From the NCBI RefSeq assembly GCF_050433505.1, contig NZ_JBNPXC010000001.1, positions 682,001-746,000 of the forward strand: a stretch of 64,000 nucleotides of DNA, read 5' to 3'. How positions within the stretch are numbered: position 1 is the first letter of the stretch; every line of letters starts with the position of its first letter. Below the pieces are notes generated by a model. It had not been told where the DNA came from and made no database searches. It saw only the letters and a program-made list of their open reading frames with translations. Shown piece by piece: positions 9,127 to 17,960 of this stretch. The translations under genes and the position numbers were made by a program. The stretch comes from Methanobacterium_D oryzae. GTDB taxonomy: Archaea > Methanobacteriota > Methanobacteria > Methanobacteriales > Methanobacteriaceae.

Positions 9127-9882
9127 ATGATACAAATGACTTTAATTCAAATTGATAATTACGGTCCATGGACTGTCACACCGACTCCAAGGGCCGAAGC
9201 AGACCTTCAAATTTTACAAGCAGAGCTATATGCTGACGTTCAAAGACAATTCGCTGCCAAAGGCGGACTGGTTTTCTTCACCCGCTTTGATAACATGCTT
9301 GCAATTACCAATAATGTAGATGTGGAAGATCATCTTAGGATCCAGAAATCTATAGGTAATAGATACCCAATAACGATTAGTATGGGTGTAGGAGCAGCTG
9401 AAACACCTTATGAGGCCCAGAGAGATGCTACTGCAGCACTCCAAAATTATGGGGGGGCACAAGCTGAAGATCGAAAAGAGATTCTGGCAATAGATGGTCT
9501 TGTAAACAAGGAAGATAGCTTTGTTCAAATTGCACATATTGATATTAATGGAATTACTGATTCTTTAACTGACATTATTCCAGCTTATGATACTTCTTTT
9601 ATTGTAAATAGGGTCCAGCACTTTTTAATGAAAAAATTAATTGAAAAAGGTTCACTTTTATTCTTTATTGGTGGAGATAATTTCATGTCTCCATGTAATG
9701 GCCTTAAACCAGAAGGACTTTTAAAAATAATTGAAGAAATTGAAGATGAAACAAACATAGCATTAAAAGCAGGTATTGGAAAAGCTCCTACTGCTGAAAA
9801 AGCAGCTAATTTAGCAGATCTTGCACTTGAAGAGATAAGAGGCGGAGTTACATACGATCTTGTCCATGTTATGAAAGAATAA
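9127..9882 (+). CDS. arfA: GTP cyclohydrolase III
   Basis: Opens GTP to formylamino-pyrimidine ribonucleotide phosphate, the first step towards riboflavin and the Fo deazaflavin in archaea. The 251-residue protein matches the family throughout, with the paired GGDN-like (FIGGDNF) and TRFDN segments of a nucleotide-cyclase-like fold. GGGTGA is 7 bp upstream, overlapping the cofD stop. The order cofE-cofD-arfA links flavin and F420 supply. Confidence 0.88.
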   Translation: MIQMTLIQIDNYGPWTVTPTPRAEADLQILQAELYADVQRQFAAKGGLVFFTRFDNMLAITNNVDVEDHLRIQKSIGNRYPITISMGVGAAETPYEAQRDATAALQNYGGAQAEDRKEILAIDGLVNKEDSFVQIAHIDINGITDSLTDIIPAYDTSFIVNRVQHFLMKKLIEKGSLLFFIGGDNFMSPCNGLKPEGLLKIIEEIEDETNIALKAGIGKAPTAEKAANLADLALEEIRGGVTYDLVHVMKE

Positions 9883-9959
9883 TTATTTGTAATTTAACAA
9901 GAAAATTAAATAATATTAACTATGATTAATACATTTATTAAATATTTTATTATATTGGA

Positions 9960-10697
9960 GTGGAATCTATTGAAGTTTTAGCACCAATGGCTGGAATAAC
10001 TGATGGAAACTTTTGTAAAAAGATGATCCCATATGGTTTCGATATGCTAACAATTGGGGGCTATAATGTAGATGATGCTACCATAGCAGCTGGCCATAGC
10101 ATTATTCAACGAGGCAGGCCTGAATTCAATATAAAAAAAGAAAATATTTTACCAACTATTCAAGAACAGGCTAAAATTATTAAAGGTTCATGGGATGGAA
10201 TAGTTTCAGTTAATTTACGTTCTACATCACCAGAGACAATAATTGAAATATCAAAACTGCCTGAAATTGATGTAGTGGAAATAAATGCTCATTGCAGGCA
10301 ACCTGAAATAACAGAAATTGGCTGTGGACAAGCGCTTTTATATGATCTTGATAAATTACATGATTTTACAAAGAATGTTGTTAAAGGCGCAAAAAGTAAG
10401 GTATCTGTAAAGATAAGGGCAAATATAGAAAATGTAGATGATATTGGAGCTTCAAAAGTTATTGAAAATGCCGGCGCTGATTATCTGCATGTAGATGCTA
10501 TGAAACCAGGGTATAATCATGCAGATCATGATATTATAAGATTTATTAAAGAAAATACTGAAATATTTTTAATAGGCAATAATTCTATTCGTGATCTTAA
10601 ATCAGCACAATTAATGTTTTCTGCAGGTGCAGATGGCATATCTATGGCAAGAATTACACTTAAAGAAAATATTCCATTTAATCTTGGAGAAATTTAA
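9960..10697 (+). CDS. nifR3-like TIM-barrel protein, methanogenesis-marker-9 associated
   Basis: 245 residues of dihydrouridine-synthase (nifR3)-like TIM barrel: it starts EVLAPMAGITDGNFCKKM and ends with a phosphate-binding-like IGNNSIRDLKSAQ ... AGADGISMAR. In some methanogens such a barrel is fused in front of the methanogenesis marker 9 Cys domain; here that domain is a separate gene at 12681 with atwA between. The catalytic Cys region of true Dus enzymes is not obvious, so tRNA modification is doubtful. Start: the GTG at 9960 overlaps the GGAG at 9957-9960; an ATT at 9969 has better spacing. Confidence 0.7.
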   Translation: MESIEVLAPMAGITDGNFCKKMIPYGFDMLTIGGYNVDDATIAAGHSIIQRGRPEFNIKKENILPTIQEQAKIIKGSWDGIVSVNLRSTSPETIIEISKLPEIDVVEINAHCRQPEITEIGCGQALLYDLDKLHDFTKNVVKGAKSKVSVKIRANIENVDDIGASKVIENAGADYLHVDAMKPGYNHADHDIIRFIKENTEIFLIGNNSIRDLKSAQLMFSAGADGISMARITLKENIPFNLGEI

Positions 10698-10786
10698 ATA
10701 ATTTATCAAAATTTTTAATAATAGAGTTACTATCATATATTATATTAGATTATATTTATTGCAAAGTTATTTCCGAAGGTGATTGA

Positions 10787-12382
10787 ATGTCTTTTATAGA
10801 ACTAAAAAATATCACTAAAACATTTAATGATGTAAAAATTTTAAAAAATCTGAATATAACCATAAATGAGGGTAGTGTATTAGGTATTTTAGGTAGAAGC
10901 GGTGCTGGAAAGTCTGTACTTATCAATATGCTTCGTGGAATGAAGGAATACAAACCTGATGAAGGTCAGATTATTTATAATATTGCATTATGTCCTGAAT
11001 GTGTTTTAGTTGAGGCTCCATCAAAGGTAGGGCAAAAATGTACTTGTGGAGGTACATTTGAAGCAAAGAGCGTTGATCTTTGGGATGCAGATAGAAAAAT
11101 ATTTGCAGCAATTAGAAGAAGGATTTCTATCATGCTTCAACGGACATTTGCTCTTTATGAAGATGATACTGTAATTGATAACGTTATAAAGTCCATTGAT
11201 AATCATGATGACGAAGAAAGCACATATATAGCAATAGATCTTCTTGAAATGACTCAAATGACCCATAGGATAACTCATATTGCAAGGGATTTAAGTGGGG
11301 GAGAAAAGCAAAGAGTAGTGCTTGCAAGACAAATTGCAAAAGAACCAATGATATTCCTTGCAGACGAACCTACAGGTACACTTGACCCAAAAACAGCTGA
11401 ACTTTTACACCATGCCTTACTTGAAGGTGTTAAAGAAAAAGGTACCACAATGATTATTACTTCGCACTGGCCAGAGGTCATGAGAAAACTATCTGATCAT
11501 GTAATATGGCTTGAGAAAGGTGAAATAATTGATGAAGGCGATCCAGAAGAAGTCGTTCAAAGATTTTTAGATCAAGTTCCACTTCCAGAAAGAAGAGCAG
11601 AATTTGAAACTGGAGGGCCAATCATAGAAATGAATGATGTTAAAAAGCATTACTATTCTATTGAAAGAGGAGTAGTAAAAGCTGTTGATGGCATAGATCT
11701 CGTTGTTGATGAAGGTGAAATTTTTGGAATAGTTGGTTTAAGCGGAGCAGGTAAAACTACTCTTTCCAGAATTCTTTATGGATTAACAGAGCCAAGTACA
11801 GGAAACATAAGTGTAAAACTTGGTGAAGACTGGGTAGATATGACAGAATCAGGACCTTTTGGAAGAGGAAGAGTAAAACCATATTTAGGAATTCTCCATC
11901 AAGAATACAGCCTTTATCCTCACAGAACTGTGTTAGGCAATTTAACAGAAGCAATCAGTTTAGAATTACCTGCAGAATTTGCAAAAATGAAAGCAGTATA
12001 TGTACTTAAAGCAGTTGGATTTGACGATGATTATGCGCTAAGCCTATTAAACAAATATCCGGATGAATTAAGTGGTGGAGAGCGCCATCGGGTAGCTTTA
12101 GCACAAGTCTTAATAAAAGAACCTAAAATAATAATTCTTGATGAACCTACTGGAACTATGGATCCAATAACAAGAATTCAAGTTACAGATTCTATAAGAA
12201 AGGCGAGAGAAGAGTTAAATCAAACTTTCCTTATAATATCTCACGATATGGATTTCGTCCTTGATGTTTGTGATAGAGCATCCCTTATGAGAGGTGGGAA
12301 AATCCTAAAAACAGGAGATCCAGAGGATATAGTTGAGGATTTAACACCAACAGAAAAGAAAAAAATGCTTACTGAAGAATAA
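10787..12382 (+). CDS. atwA: Methyl-coenzyme M reductase activation component A2 (double ABC ATPase)
   Basis: ATPase needed for reductive activation of methyl-coenzyme M reductase. It contains two ABC cassettes in one chain (531 residues): Walker A GRSGAGKS and GLSGAGKT, signatures LSGGEKQR and LSGGERHR, Walker B ending DEPTG twice. The first cassette has a Cys insertion (CPEC ... CTCGG, about residues 67-89) typical of component A2. No membrane segments, so it is not a transporter. GAAGGTGATTG precedes the ATG. It lies between the two parts of the marker-9 system. Confidence 0.93.
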   Translation: MSFIELKNITKTFNDVKILKNLNITINEGSVLGILGRSGAGKSVLINMLRGMKEYKPDEGQIIYNIALCPECVLVEAPSKVGQKCTCGGTFEAKSVDLWDADRKIFAAIRRRISIMLQRTFALYEDDTVIDNVIKSIDNHDDEESTYIAIDLLEMTQMTHRITHIARDLSGGEKQRVVLARQIAKEPMIFLADEPTGTLDPKTAELLHHALLEGVKEKGTTMIITSHWPEVMRKLSDHVIWLEKGEIIDEGDPEEVVQRFLDQVPLPERRAEFETGGPIIEMNDVKKHYYSIERGVVKAVDGIDLVVDEGEIFGIVGLSGAGKTTLSRILYGLTEPSTGNISVKLGEDWVDMTESGPFGRGRVKPYLGILHQEYSLYPHRTVLGNLTEAISLELPAEFAKMKAVYVLKAVGFDDDYALSLLNKYPDELSGGERHRVALAQVLIKEPKIIILDEPTGTMDPITRIQVTDSIRKAREELNQTFLIISHDMDFVLDVCDRASLMRGGKILKTGDPEDIVEDLTPTEKKKMLTEE

Positions 12383-12425
12383 GCAATATTTTTAGATTTA
12401 ATGATAACAAAGACTAATTTCAGAG

Positions 12426-12675
12426 GTTGAGGAAAATCAAAGTTGACAAACACGAAGTTTGTCGCGTCAAAATTATAAATTTTGACAGCTGCAAAAAATG
12501 AAATTTTTTGCGCCCCAAAAATCTATGATTTTTGAGGGATTTTCTGAACCTTAAAATTGAAGATTTTGGAGGTTGAGAAAAATACTGCGTATTTTTCGAA
12601 CTTTTGAAAATTTAAAAATTTTCGAATGCCTGAACATTTGTGTTCTGCGGCCTCAAATATGAAATATTTGGAGGA
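12426..12675. repeat. Tandem short-hairpin array in the leader of the marker 9 gene
   Basis: About nine consecutive inverted repeats fill the gap between atwA and the next gene. Clear stems: GACAAAC/GTTTGTC (12445-12463), GTCAAAATT/AATTTTGAC (12466-12486, loop ATA), GCAAAAAAT/ATTTTTTGC (12491-12511, loop GAA), CCCCAAAAATC/GATTTTTGAGGG (from 12513, loop TAT), GAAAAATAC/GTATTTTTC (12577-12597, loop TGC), GAAAATT/AATTTTC (from 12606), GAACA/TGTTC (12632-12645) and CCTCAAATAT/ATATTTGGAGG (12651-12674, loop GAA). The last stem includes the GGAGG at 12670-12674 used by the gene at 12681. Stems differ in sequence but share one design. Confidence 0.85.
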
Positions 12676-12680
12676 ATATA

Positions 12681-13160
<480 letters not shown>

Positions 13161-13250
13161 ATTTTGAAAAGTTTAGGAAATTAACTTTAATATTTAATTA
13201 AATATTATTTTAATATCTTAATCCATATAAATAATTTAGTGGGGCTTTAA

Positions 13251-13862
13251 ATGGGTTGGACTCCTCTTTTCCTTCAAATGAAAGACAAAAACGTTTTAAT
13301 CCTTGGCGCAGGAGAAGTTGGAACTAGAAGAGCCCGAAGATTCCTGGAAACAAAGGCCAATGTCATAATAATTGGAAAAAGCATTCCAGAAGATATTATT
13401 GAACTTGGAGCTAACCCCAAGCCTCAAGAAGAAATAGAAAAATGGGTTAAATGGTCAGACTTGGTAGTAATAGCTACAAGTGACTATAAATTAAATGAAT
13501 CAGTAGCAGATTTAGCAAAAGACAAACTGTTAAATAGGGCTGATTATCCTGAAGAAGGTAATTTAATTGTTCCATCTTCATTTTCTATTGGTGATGTACA
13601 ATTATGTATATTTACTAATGGGAAAAGCCCTTTAATGGCTAAAGAACTACGAAAAAGAATACAGAAAGTGATAACTGCAGAAGATATTTTGCAATTGGAA
13701 CTTCAAGATTTTACTCGTAATATTTTAAAAGAGAAGGTTGAAGATCAAAAAAAACGTAGAGCTTATCTATATGAAATTCTAAATGATGAAAATATAAGAA
13801 AATACATAAAAGAAGGAGATCTTGAAAGCGCTAAGGAACATGTAAAGCAGCGTTTTAACTAG
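13251..13862 (+). CDS. sirC: Precorrin-2 dehydrogenase / siroheme synthase N-terminal type
   Basis: NAD-dependent oxidation of precorrin-2 to sirohydrochlorin, on the way to siroheme, cobamides and F430. The Rossmann motif GAGEVGTRRARRF is at about residues 20-32, and the family segment NRADYPEEGNLIVPSSFSIGDVQLCIFTNGKSPLMAK follows. About 200 residues means the dehydrogenase module without the methyltransferase half. The gene is 50 bp upstream of hemA, the entry enzyme of the same tetrapyrrole pathway. Confidence 0.9.
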   Translation: MGWTPLFLQMKDKNVLILGAGEVGTRRARRFLETKANVIIIGKSIPEDIIELGANPKPQEEIEKWVKWSDLVVIATSDYKLNESVADLAKDKLLNRADYPEEGNLIVPSSFSIGDVQLCIFTNGKSPLMAKELRKRIQKVITAEDILQLELQDFTRNILKEKVEDQKKRRAYLYEILNDENIRKYIKEGDLESAKEHVKQRFN

Positions 13863-13911
13863 AGATTCTTGTCAACCATTTAATAGTTTAATGGTTGTTT
13901 GAGGTGATGAT

Positions 13912-15114
13912 GTGATTCTAAATATCAGAATCGACCATAATACGGCCGATATTAGTACAATAGAGAAATCCACTTGTCAGATGGAGGATCTATTTGAAGA
14001 AATACGGAATAAATATGTTATTCAGGAGCATCTTCAATTAAAGACATGTAATCGGTCTGAATTATATTTAATTTTAGATAATTGTAATATTGATAATTTT
14101 AATTTTCTGGATTTCGTGGTTGAAACTGATGATGATGCATTAAAACACCTCTTAAGATTGTCATGCGGATTAGAATCGATGATAATAGGTGAAGACCAAA
14201 TATTGGGCCAAATTAAAGATGTCAGAAAGAAAAGTCTTTCAGATGGACATGCAGGTGCTTTCATAAACACCATATTTACAAAGGCCATCCATGTAGGTCA
14301 GGCAGTCCGAAAAAAAACCAATATAAACCGGGGTTCTATTTCAATAGGTTCTGCAGCAGTTGAATTAGCAGAATCCGTTCATGGAGACCTTAAATGTAAA
14401 AAAGTTCTTATAATTGGCGCTGGGAAAATGGGAACTCTTGTTGCGAAGGCACTGGTCGAAAAACATCTTAAAGCTATAGTAGTTGCAAATAGGACATATG
14501 ATAGAGCAACATGCCTTGCAAAAGAACTTGGAGGATCAGCAATTCATTTTGATAGGCTCGATGAGGCGATGAGTGATGCCGATGTTATAATAAGTGCTAC
14601 TGGAGCTCCGCATCCTATTTTAACTTACGAAAAAATTAAAGCTGCAGTTCCAGAAGATAAACTTGATAAATTGGTAATGGTGGATATTGCAAACCCGAGA
14701 GATATTGAAGAAGAAGTCAAAGAATTAGGTGTTAAATTATTTAATATTGATGATTTGAGGGGAATAGCCGAAAAGAATAAAAAAATGAGGGAATCTGAAG
14801 CTAAAGAAGCTGAAATTATTATTGAAAAAGAACTTTTACTACTTAAAAAATCACTTAAGCATATTGAAGTTGAATCGCTTATCTCAAATATAAGAAAAAC
14901 AGCTGAAAAAATTAGAACTCAAGAAACAGAAAAAGCATTTAGGATGCTTGGAGATATTAACGGCAAGGAAAAAGTGATAGATGACCTTACACAGGTTGTT
15001 GTTGATAAAATCTTTTGTGATATTATAAAAAATATTAAAACTGCTGCAGAAAAAGATGATAAGAAGTTAATTGAAACTGCAGAAACTCTTTTTGCAAGGG
15101 AAGAAAGTAAATAA
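13912..15114 (+). CDS. hemA: Glutamyl-tRNA reductase
   Basis: Reduces glutamyl-tRNA(Glu) to glutamate-1-semialdehyde, the first step of C5 tetrapyrrole synthesis. The catalytic Cys is in LKTCNRSELYL; the substrate region GLESMIIGEDQILGQIK and the Rossmann motif IGAGKMGTLVAKAL follow, and the C-terminus is the helical dimerisation domain. 400 residues is full length. The start is the GTG at 13912 behind a strong GAGGTGATG. It is probably cotranscribed with sirC. Confidence 0.95.
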   Translation: MILNIRIDHNTADISTIEKSTCQMEDLFEEIRNKYVIQEHLQLKTCNRSELYLILDNCNIDNFNFLDFVVETDDDALKHLLRLSCGLESMIIGEDQILGQIKDVRKKSLSDGHAGAFINTIFTKAIHVGQAVRKKTNINRGSISIGSAAVELAESVHGDLKCKKVLIIGAGKMGTLVAKALVEKHLKAIVVANRTYDRATCLAKELGGSAIHFDRLDEAMSDADVIISATGAPHPILTYEKIKAAVPEDKLDKLVMVDIANPRDIEEEVKELGVKLFNIDDLRGIAEKNKKMRESEAKEAEIIIEKELLLLKKSLKHIEVESLISNIRKTAEKIRTQETEKAFRMLGDINGKEKVIDDLTQVVVDKIFCDIIKNIKTAAEKDDKKLIETAETLFAREESK

Positions 15115-15144
15115 TCATATTTTCAATGATTAATTGATGATTGT

Positions 15145-15957
15145 ATGTATCAAAAATTTAAACATCATTTAGGAGCTATAGATACACTGGATGATAAAAT
15201 TAAGCAGATTTTAGAGGCAATTATAATTGTCTTGATAATTACTGACTTGTTTTTACTTATTTTAATGACTTTTATTAAATTACCACCTTTAACAGTCAGT
15301 ATGATTATCGATTTCGATCTTTTTGTATGTGTTGTCCTATTTTTTGAATTTATAATTAAAATGAGGAATAAAGAGAGTAAATTAAGATATATGCGCAAAA
15401 ATTGGATTGATATAGTTGCGATGATACCTGTGGATTTCCTTCTGGTAATTACAGCAGATTATGTTGGTTTTATTCGGTTTATAAGACTTGTTAGGTTAAT
15501 AAGGCTTTTTAGAGTTTTTGTACTCCTTAAAAAAGGTCAGGAAAATATTGTTGATTTTCTTCGAAAAACTAAACTAGTTCATGGGGTAATTATATTTCTA
15601 TTTATTTTATCTGCAGGAACAGTTTCTTTCTTTTTATTAGAAAATAGTTCCAATGGTGAGGTTAATAGTTTCGATGATGCTTTATGGTATGTTATAGTTA
15701 CAATAACTACTGTAGGTTATGGCGATATTAGTCCCTCATCTGTTGGGGGCCGAATAGCTGGTGCAATCATTATGATTGCTGGAGTATTCTTAATGAGTTT
15801 ATTAACAGCTTCATTAGCATCTATAATGATTGAACAGGAAACGAAAGAAGAATCTGACAAAACCATAACGGAAATGAAATCTGAAATGGAAAAAATGCGC
15901 CATGAAATGCTTGCTGAAATAAATGAATTAAAAGAAATAATTAAAAAAAGCAAATGA
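15145..15957 (+). CDS. Voltage-gated-type K+ channel
   Basis: 270-residue six-TM ion channel. An S4-like segment has Arg every third residue (RFIRLVRLIRLFRVF, about residues 109-123), the selectivity filter is TTVGYGD (about 190-196), and the C-terminus forms a charged coiled coil (EMKSEMEKMRHEML) probably for tetramerisation. A voltage-sensing K+ channel is the best reading. It follows hemA after 30 bp but is functionally unrelated. Confidence 0.88.
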   Translation: MYQKFKHHLGAIDTLDDKIKQILEAIIIVLIITDLFLLILMTFIKLPPLTVSMIIDFDLFVCVVLFFEFIIKMRNKESKLRYMRKNWIDIVAMIPVDFLLVITADYVGFIRFIRLVRLIRLFRVFVLLKKGQENIVDFLRKTKLVHGVIIFLFILSAGTVSFFLLENSSNGEVNSFDDALWYVIVTITTVGYGDISPSSVGGRIAGAIIMIAGVFLMSLLTASLASIMIEQETKEESDKTITEMKSEMEKMRHEMLAEINELKEIIKKSK

Positions 15958-16303
15958 AATTATACTGGATGTAAATTTTTGTAGTCTATTTTGTTAGTAT
16001 TAAATCGTAGAAACTTTAGGAATCATACCAAAAGTTTATATAACTATTGTTATATAACATTTGCAGTAAATAGTGGTGTGAAATAAATTTGTAAAATAGA
16101 ACTATTAATTAAGTAATAGACTAATAAAGTTATAATTAAAATTTATAATCCATATATTAAGTAATCAAAATATAAAATCTTTAATTAGGCATATATAGAA
16201 AGAATCAACTTTAATTTATATACCAAAAGGAGCAATTATAATAAGATCAAATTTTTTAATTTTACAATAATTCTATGGTTAATTTGATATGCGAGGTAGC
16301 AAG
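15958..16303. other. Leader region of the hdrCBA operon
   Basis: About 345 bp without a supportable gene. It holds the sulfur-type palindrome at 16039-16054 overlapping a TATA box, then AT-rich DNA, and a second promoter-like element TTTATATA near 16213-16220 closer to hdrC. The stretch from 16031 to about 16085 closely resembles the promoter and start of the oxidoreductase gene at 41121-41190, but no open frame follows, as if the genes once behind this promoter were deleted. Confidence 0.55.
16039..16054. promoter_or_regulatory. Palindromic operator TATAAC-TATT-GTTATA
   Basis: Perfect 6-bp half sites around TATT. It overlaps the TATA box TTTATATAAC at 16035-16044, so a bound protein would block transcription factor binding. 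It lies about 250 bp upstream of hdrC. Same palindrome as at the sulfur genes 30-50 kb. Confidence 0.65.
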
Positions 16304-16909
16304 ATGAATACTCTTAAAATAGGTGAAAATACCTTTGAACTTGCAGAAAGCATTAAAAAAGATTTAAAAGCGTCAAAAAATCTCGAAATCCTTAAATGCA
16401 TCCAATGCGGAATGTGCACATCAGTATGCCCAGCAGCAAGACACACAGACTACGATCCAAGAGAAATAGTCAAAAGAGCGCTGGATAACGATAAAAATCT
16501 AATTAAAGATGATATAATCTGGGATTGTTTTTACTGTTACACATGCCACAGCGTATGCCCTGTAAATAACAGCCCTTGTGAAGTAAATCAAATTTTAAAA
16601 CAAAAATCAATTGAAAATGGTGTAGGAAAACCTAAAGTAGCTCCATTTTCGGAATATGCTGAAAGCTACTTGGAATGTGGCCTTGGAACAATTCCAAGTT
16701 GTTTTTTCGATGATCTAATAAAAGATTATGGAAAAGAATGGCTTGAATTAAAGGATAAACTGGAAGATATAAGGGAAGAATTAGGCCTTGGATCTATGCC
16801 TCTGCCAGAAAAAGATGTAAATGACATTAATAAAATTTTAGAGAAAACAGGATTTACTAAAAGATTGGAAAGAATAAGGCGGTGCATGAATGAAAAAAAT
16901 ACCAGATAA
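16304..16909 (+). CDS. hdrC: Heterodisulfide reductase subunit C paralogue (copy 1)
   Basis: Fe-S electron-transfer subunit with two [4Fe-4S] motifs, CIQCGMCTSVCP and CFYCYTCHSVCP. The ATG at 16304 is preferred over 16289 because GAGGT sits 6 bp upstream and the second copy at 43552 begins at the same place (MNT-KIGE-TFELAES). The two copies are nearly identical over most of their length even at the DNA level. hdrB overlaps its 3' end by 20 bp. Electrons would pass between HdrA and HdrB in a cytosolic or peripheral complex. Confidence 0.88.
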   Translation: MNTLKIGENTFELAESIKKDLKASKNLEILKCIQCGMCTSVCPAARHTDYDPREIVKRALDNDKNLIKDDIIWDCFYCYTCHSVCPVNNSPCEVNQILKQKSIENGVGKPKVAPFSEYAESYLECGLGTIPSCFFDDLIKDYGKEWLELKDKLEDIREELGLGSMPLPEKDVNDINKILEKTGFTKRLERIRRCMNEKNTR

Positions 16910-17849
16910 AGAAATTTTACTCTTTAAAAGCTGCCTTGTAAACATTGAATATCCTGGTGTAGAATCATCTACAAAGTACATATTTGACAAATTAGGTATT
17001 GAATACATTGTTAGTCCACGGCAGTCATGTTGTACTGGGTTAGGGCATTATTCTGACTTATTTGATCAGTTTTCAACTGCTGCACTTGCAGCAAGGAATT
17101 TTGGTATTGCACGAGAAGAAGAACACAAAAACATAGCCACATTATGTGCAACATGCTATGCAATACTTAAAAAATCAGCCAATATATTAAATCAAAAAGA
17201 TGATGTTAGAAAAAGCATAAATAAAATATTTGAATCTTCAAAAATTCCTGATTTGAAATATAAATTAGATGATATGGATTCAAGAGATAATATTTTTCAT
17301 GTAGCCGAAATTCTTTATAATAAAGCAGATGAAATTGAAGATTTTGTCAAAGTAGATTTATCTGGCTTTAGAGTGGCTGCTCATCATGCATGCCATTACT
17401 GTAAAGTACATCACAAAGACACAATTGGAAATGTAAGGGATCCAATGGTTATAGAAACCCTTGCTAAAGCATGCGGTGTGGAAACTATAGATTGGTATGA
17501 TCGTAAAACAAATACTTGTGGTAACGGATTTAGGCAGCGTTACATGAATAAAGATTTATCGTTCTCCGTTACTGCTGAAAAATTAATGAGTTTAAAAGAT
17601 AATGAAGTGGATATTTTACTTCACATGTGTCCAAATTGCCAACTACAGTTTGATAGAAACCAAAGAGTTATTGGAGAATCATTAGGAGTTGAATTTAATA
17701 TTATTTGCCTGAATATTTCTCAATTCTTGGCTCTAGCATTGGGTGCTGATCCTTATAAAGTTGTCGGGATTCAAACGCACACAGTTCCTGTAGAACCTAT
17801 TTTGGAAAAAATAAAGCAAATTACTCCTGTTGAGGTAAAAAATGAATAA
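16890..17849 (+). CDS. hdrB: Heterodisulfide reductase subunit B paralogue with altered second CCG motif
   Basis: 319 residues, with two CCG domains that in known HdrB each bind a noncubane [4Fe-4S] cluster reducing CoM-S-S-CoB. The first domain is complete (Cys15, Cys47-Cys48, Cys86, Cys89). In the second the set is Cys168, then Thr209-Cys210, Cys247, Cys250: one Cys of the CC pair is replaced by Thr, and an extra Cys171 is near. The start at 16890 is preceded by GGCGGTG and overlaps hdrC. The substrate may differ from CoM-S-S-CoB. Confidence 0.85.
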   Translation: MKKIPDKEILLFKSCLVNIEYPGVESSTKYIFDKLGIEYIVSPRQSCCTGLGHYSDLFDQFSTAALAARNFGIAREEEHKNIATLCATCYAILKKSANILNQKDDVRKSINKIFESSKIPDLKYKLDDMDSRDNIFHVAEILYNKADEIEDFVKVDLSGFRVAAHHACHYCKVHHKDTIGNVRDPMVIETLAKACGVETIDWYDRKTNTCGNGFRQRYMNKDLSFSVTAEKLMSLKDNEVDILLHMCPNCQLQFDRNQRVIGESLGVEFNIICLNISQFLALALGADPYKVVGIQTHTVPVEPILEKIKQITPVEVKNE

Positions 17850-17862
17850 CTACCGCTCAACC

Positions 17863-17947
17863 CGGCAAAAATCACAGATTTTTGCTGCCACAAAATTGAA
17901 ATTTTGTTGGCTTTTTCCAAAAAGGTTGATCAAAAAATCGATCAATC
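17863..17947. repeat. Short-hairpin array between hdrB and hdrA
   Basis: Four adjacent inverted repeats: GCAAAAATC/GATTTTTGC (17865-17885, loop ACA), CCACAAAAT/ATTTTGTTGG (17888-17910, loop TGAA), CTTTT/AAAAG (from 17911) and GGTTGATC/GATCAATC (17924-17947). The last ends 3 bp before the GAGGT used by hdrA. Same design as the array at 12426. Confidence 0.75.
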
Positions 17948-17960
17948 ATGAGGTATAATC

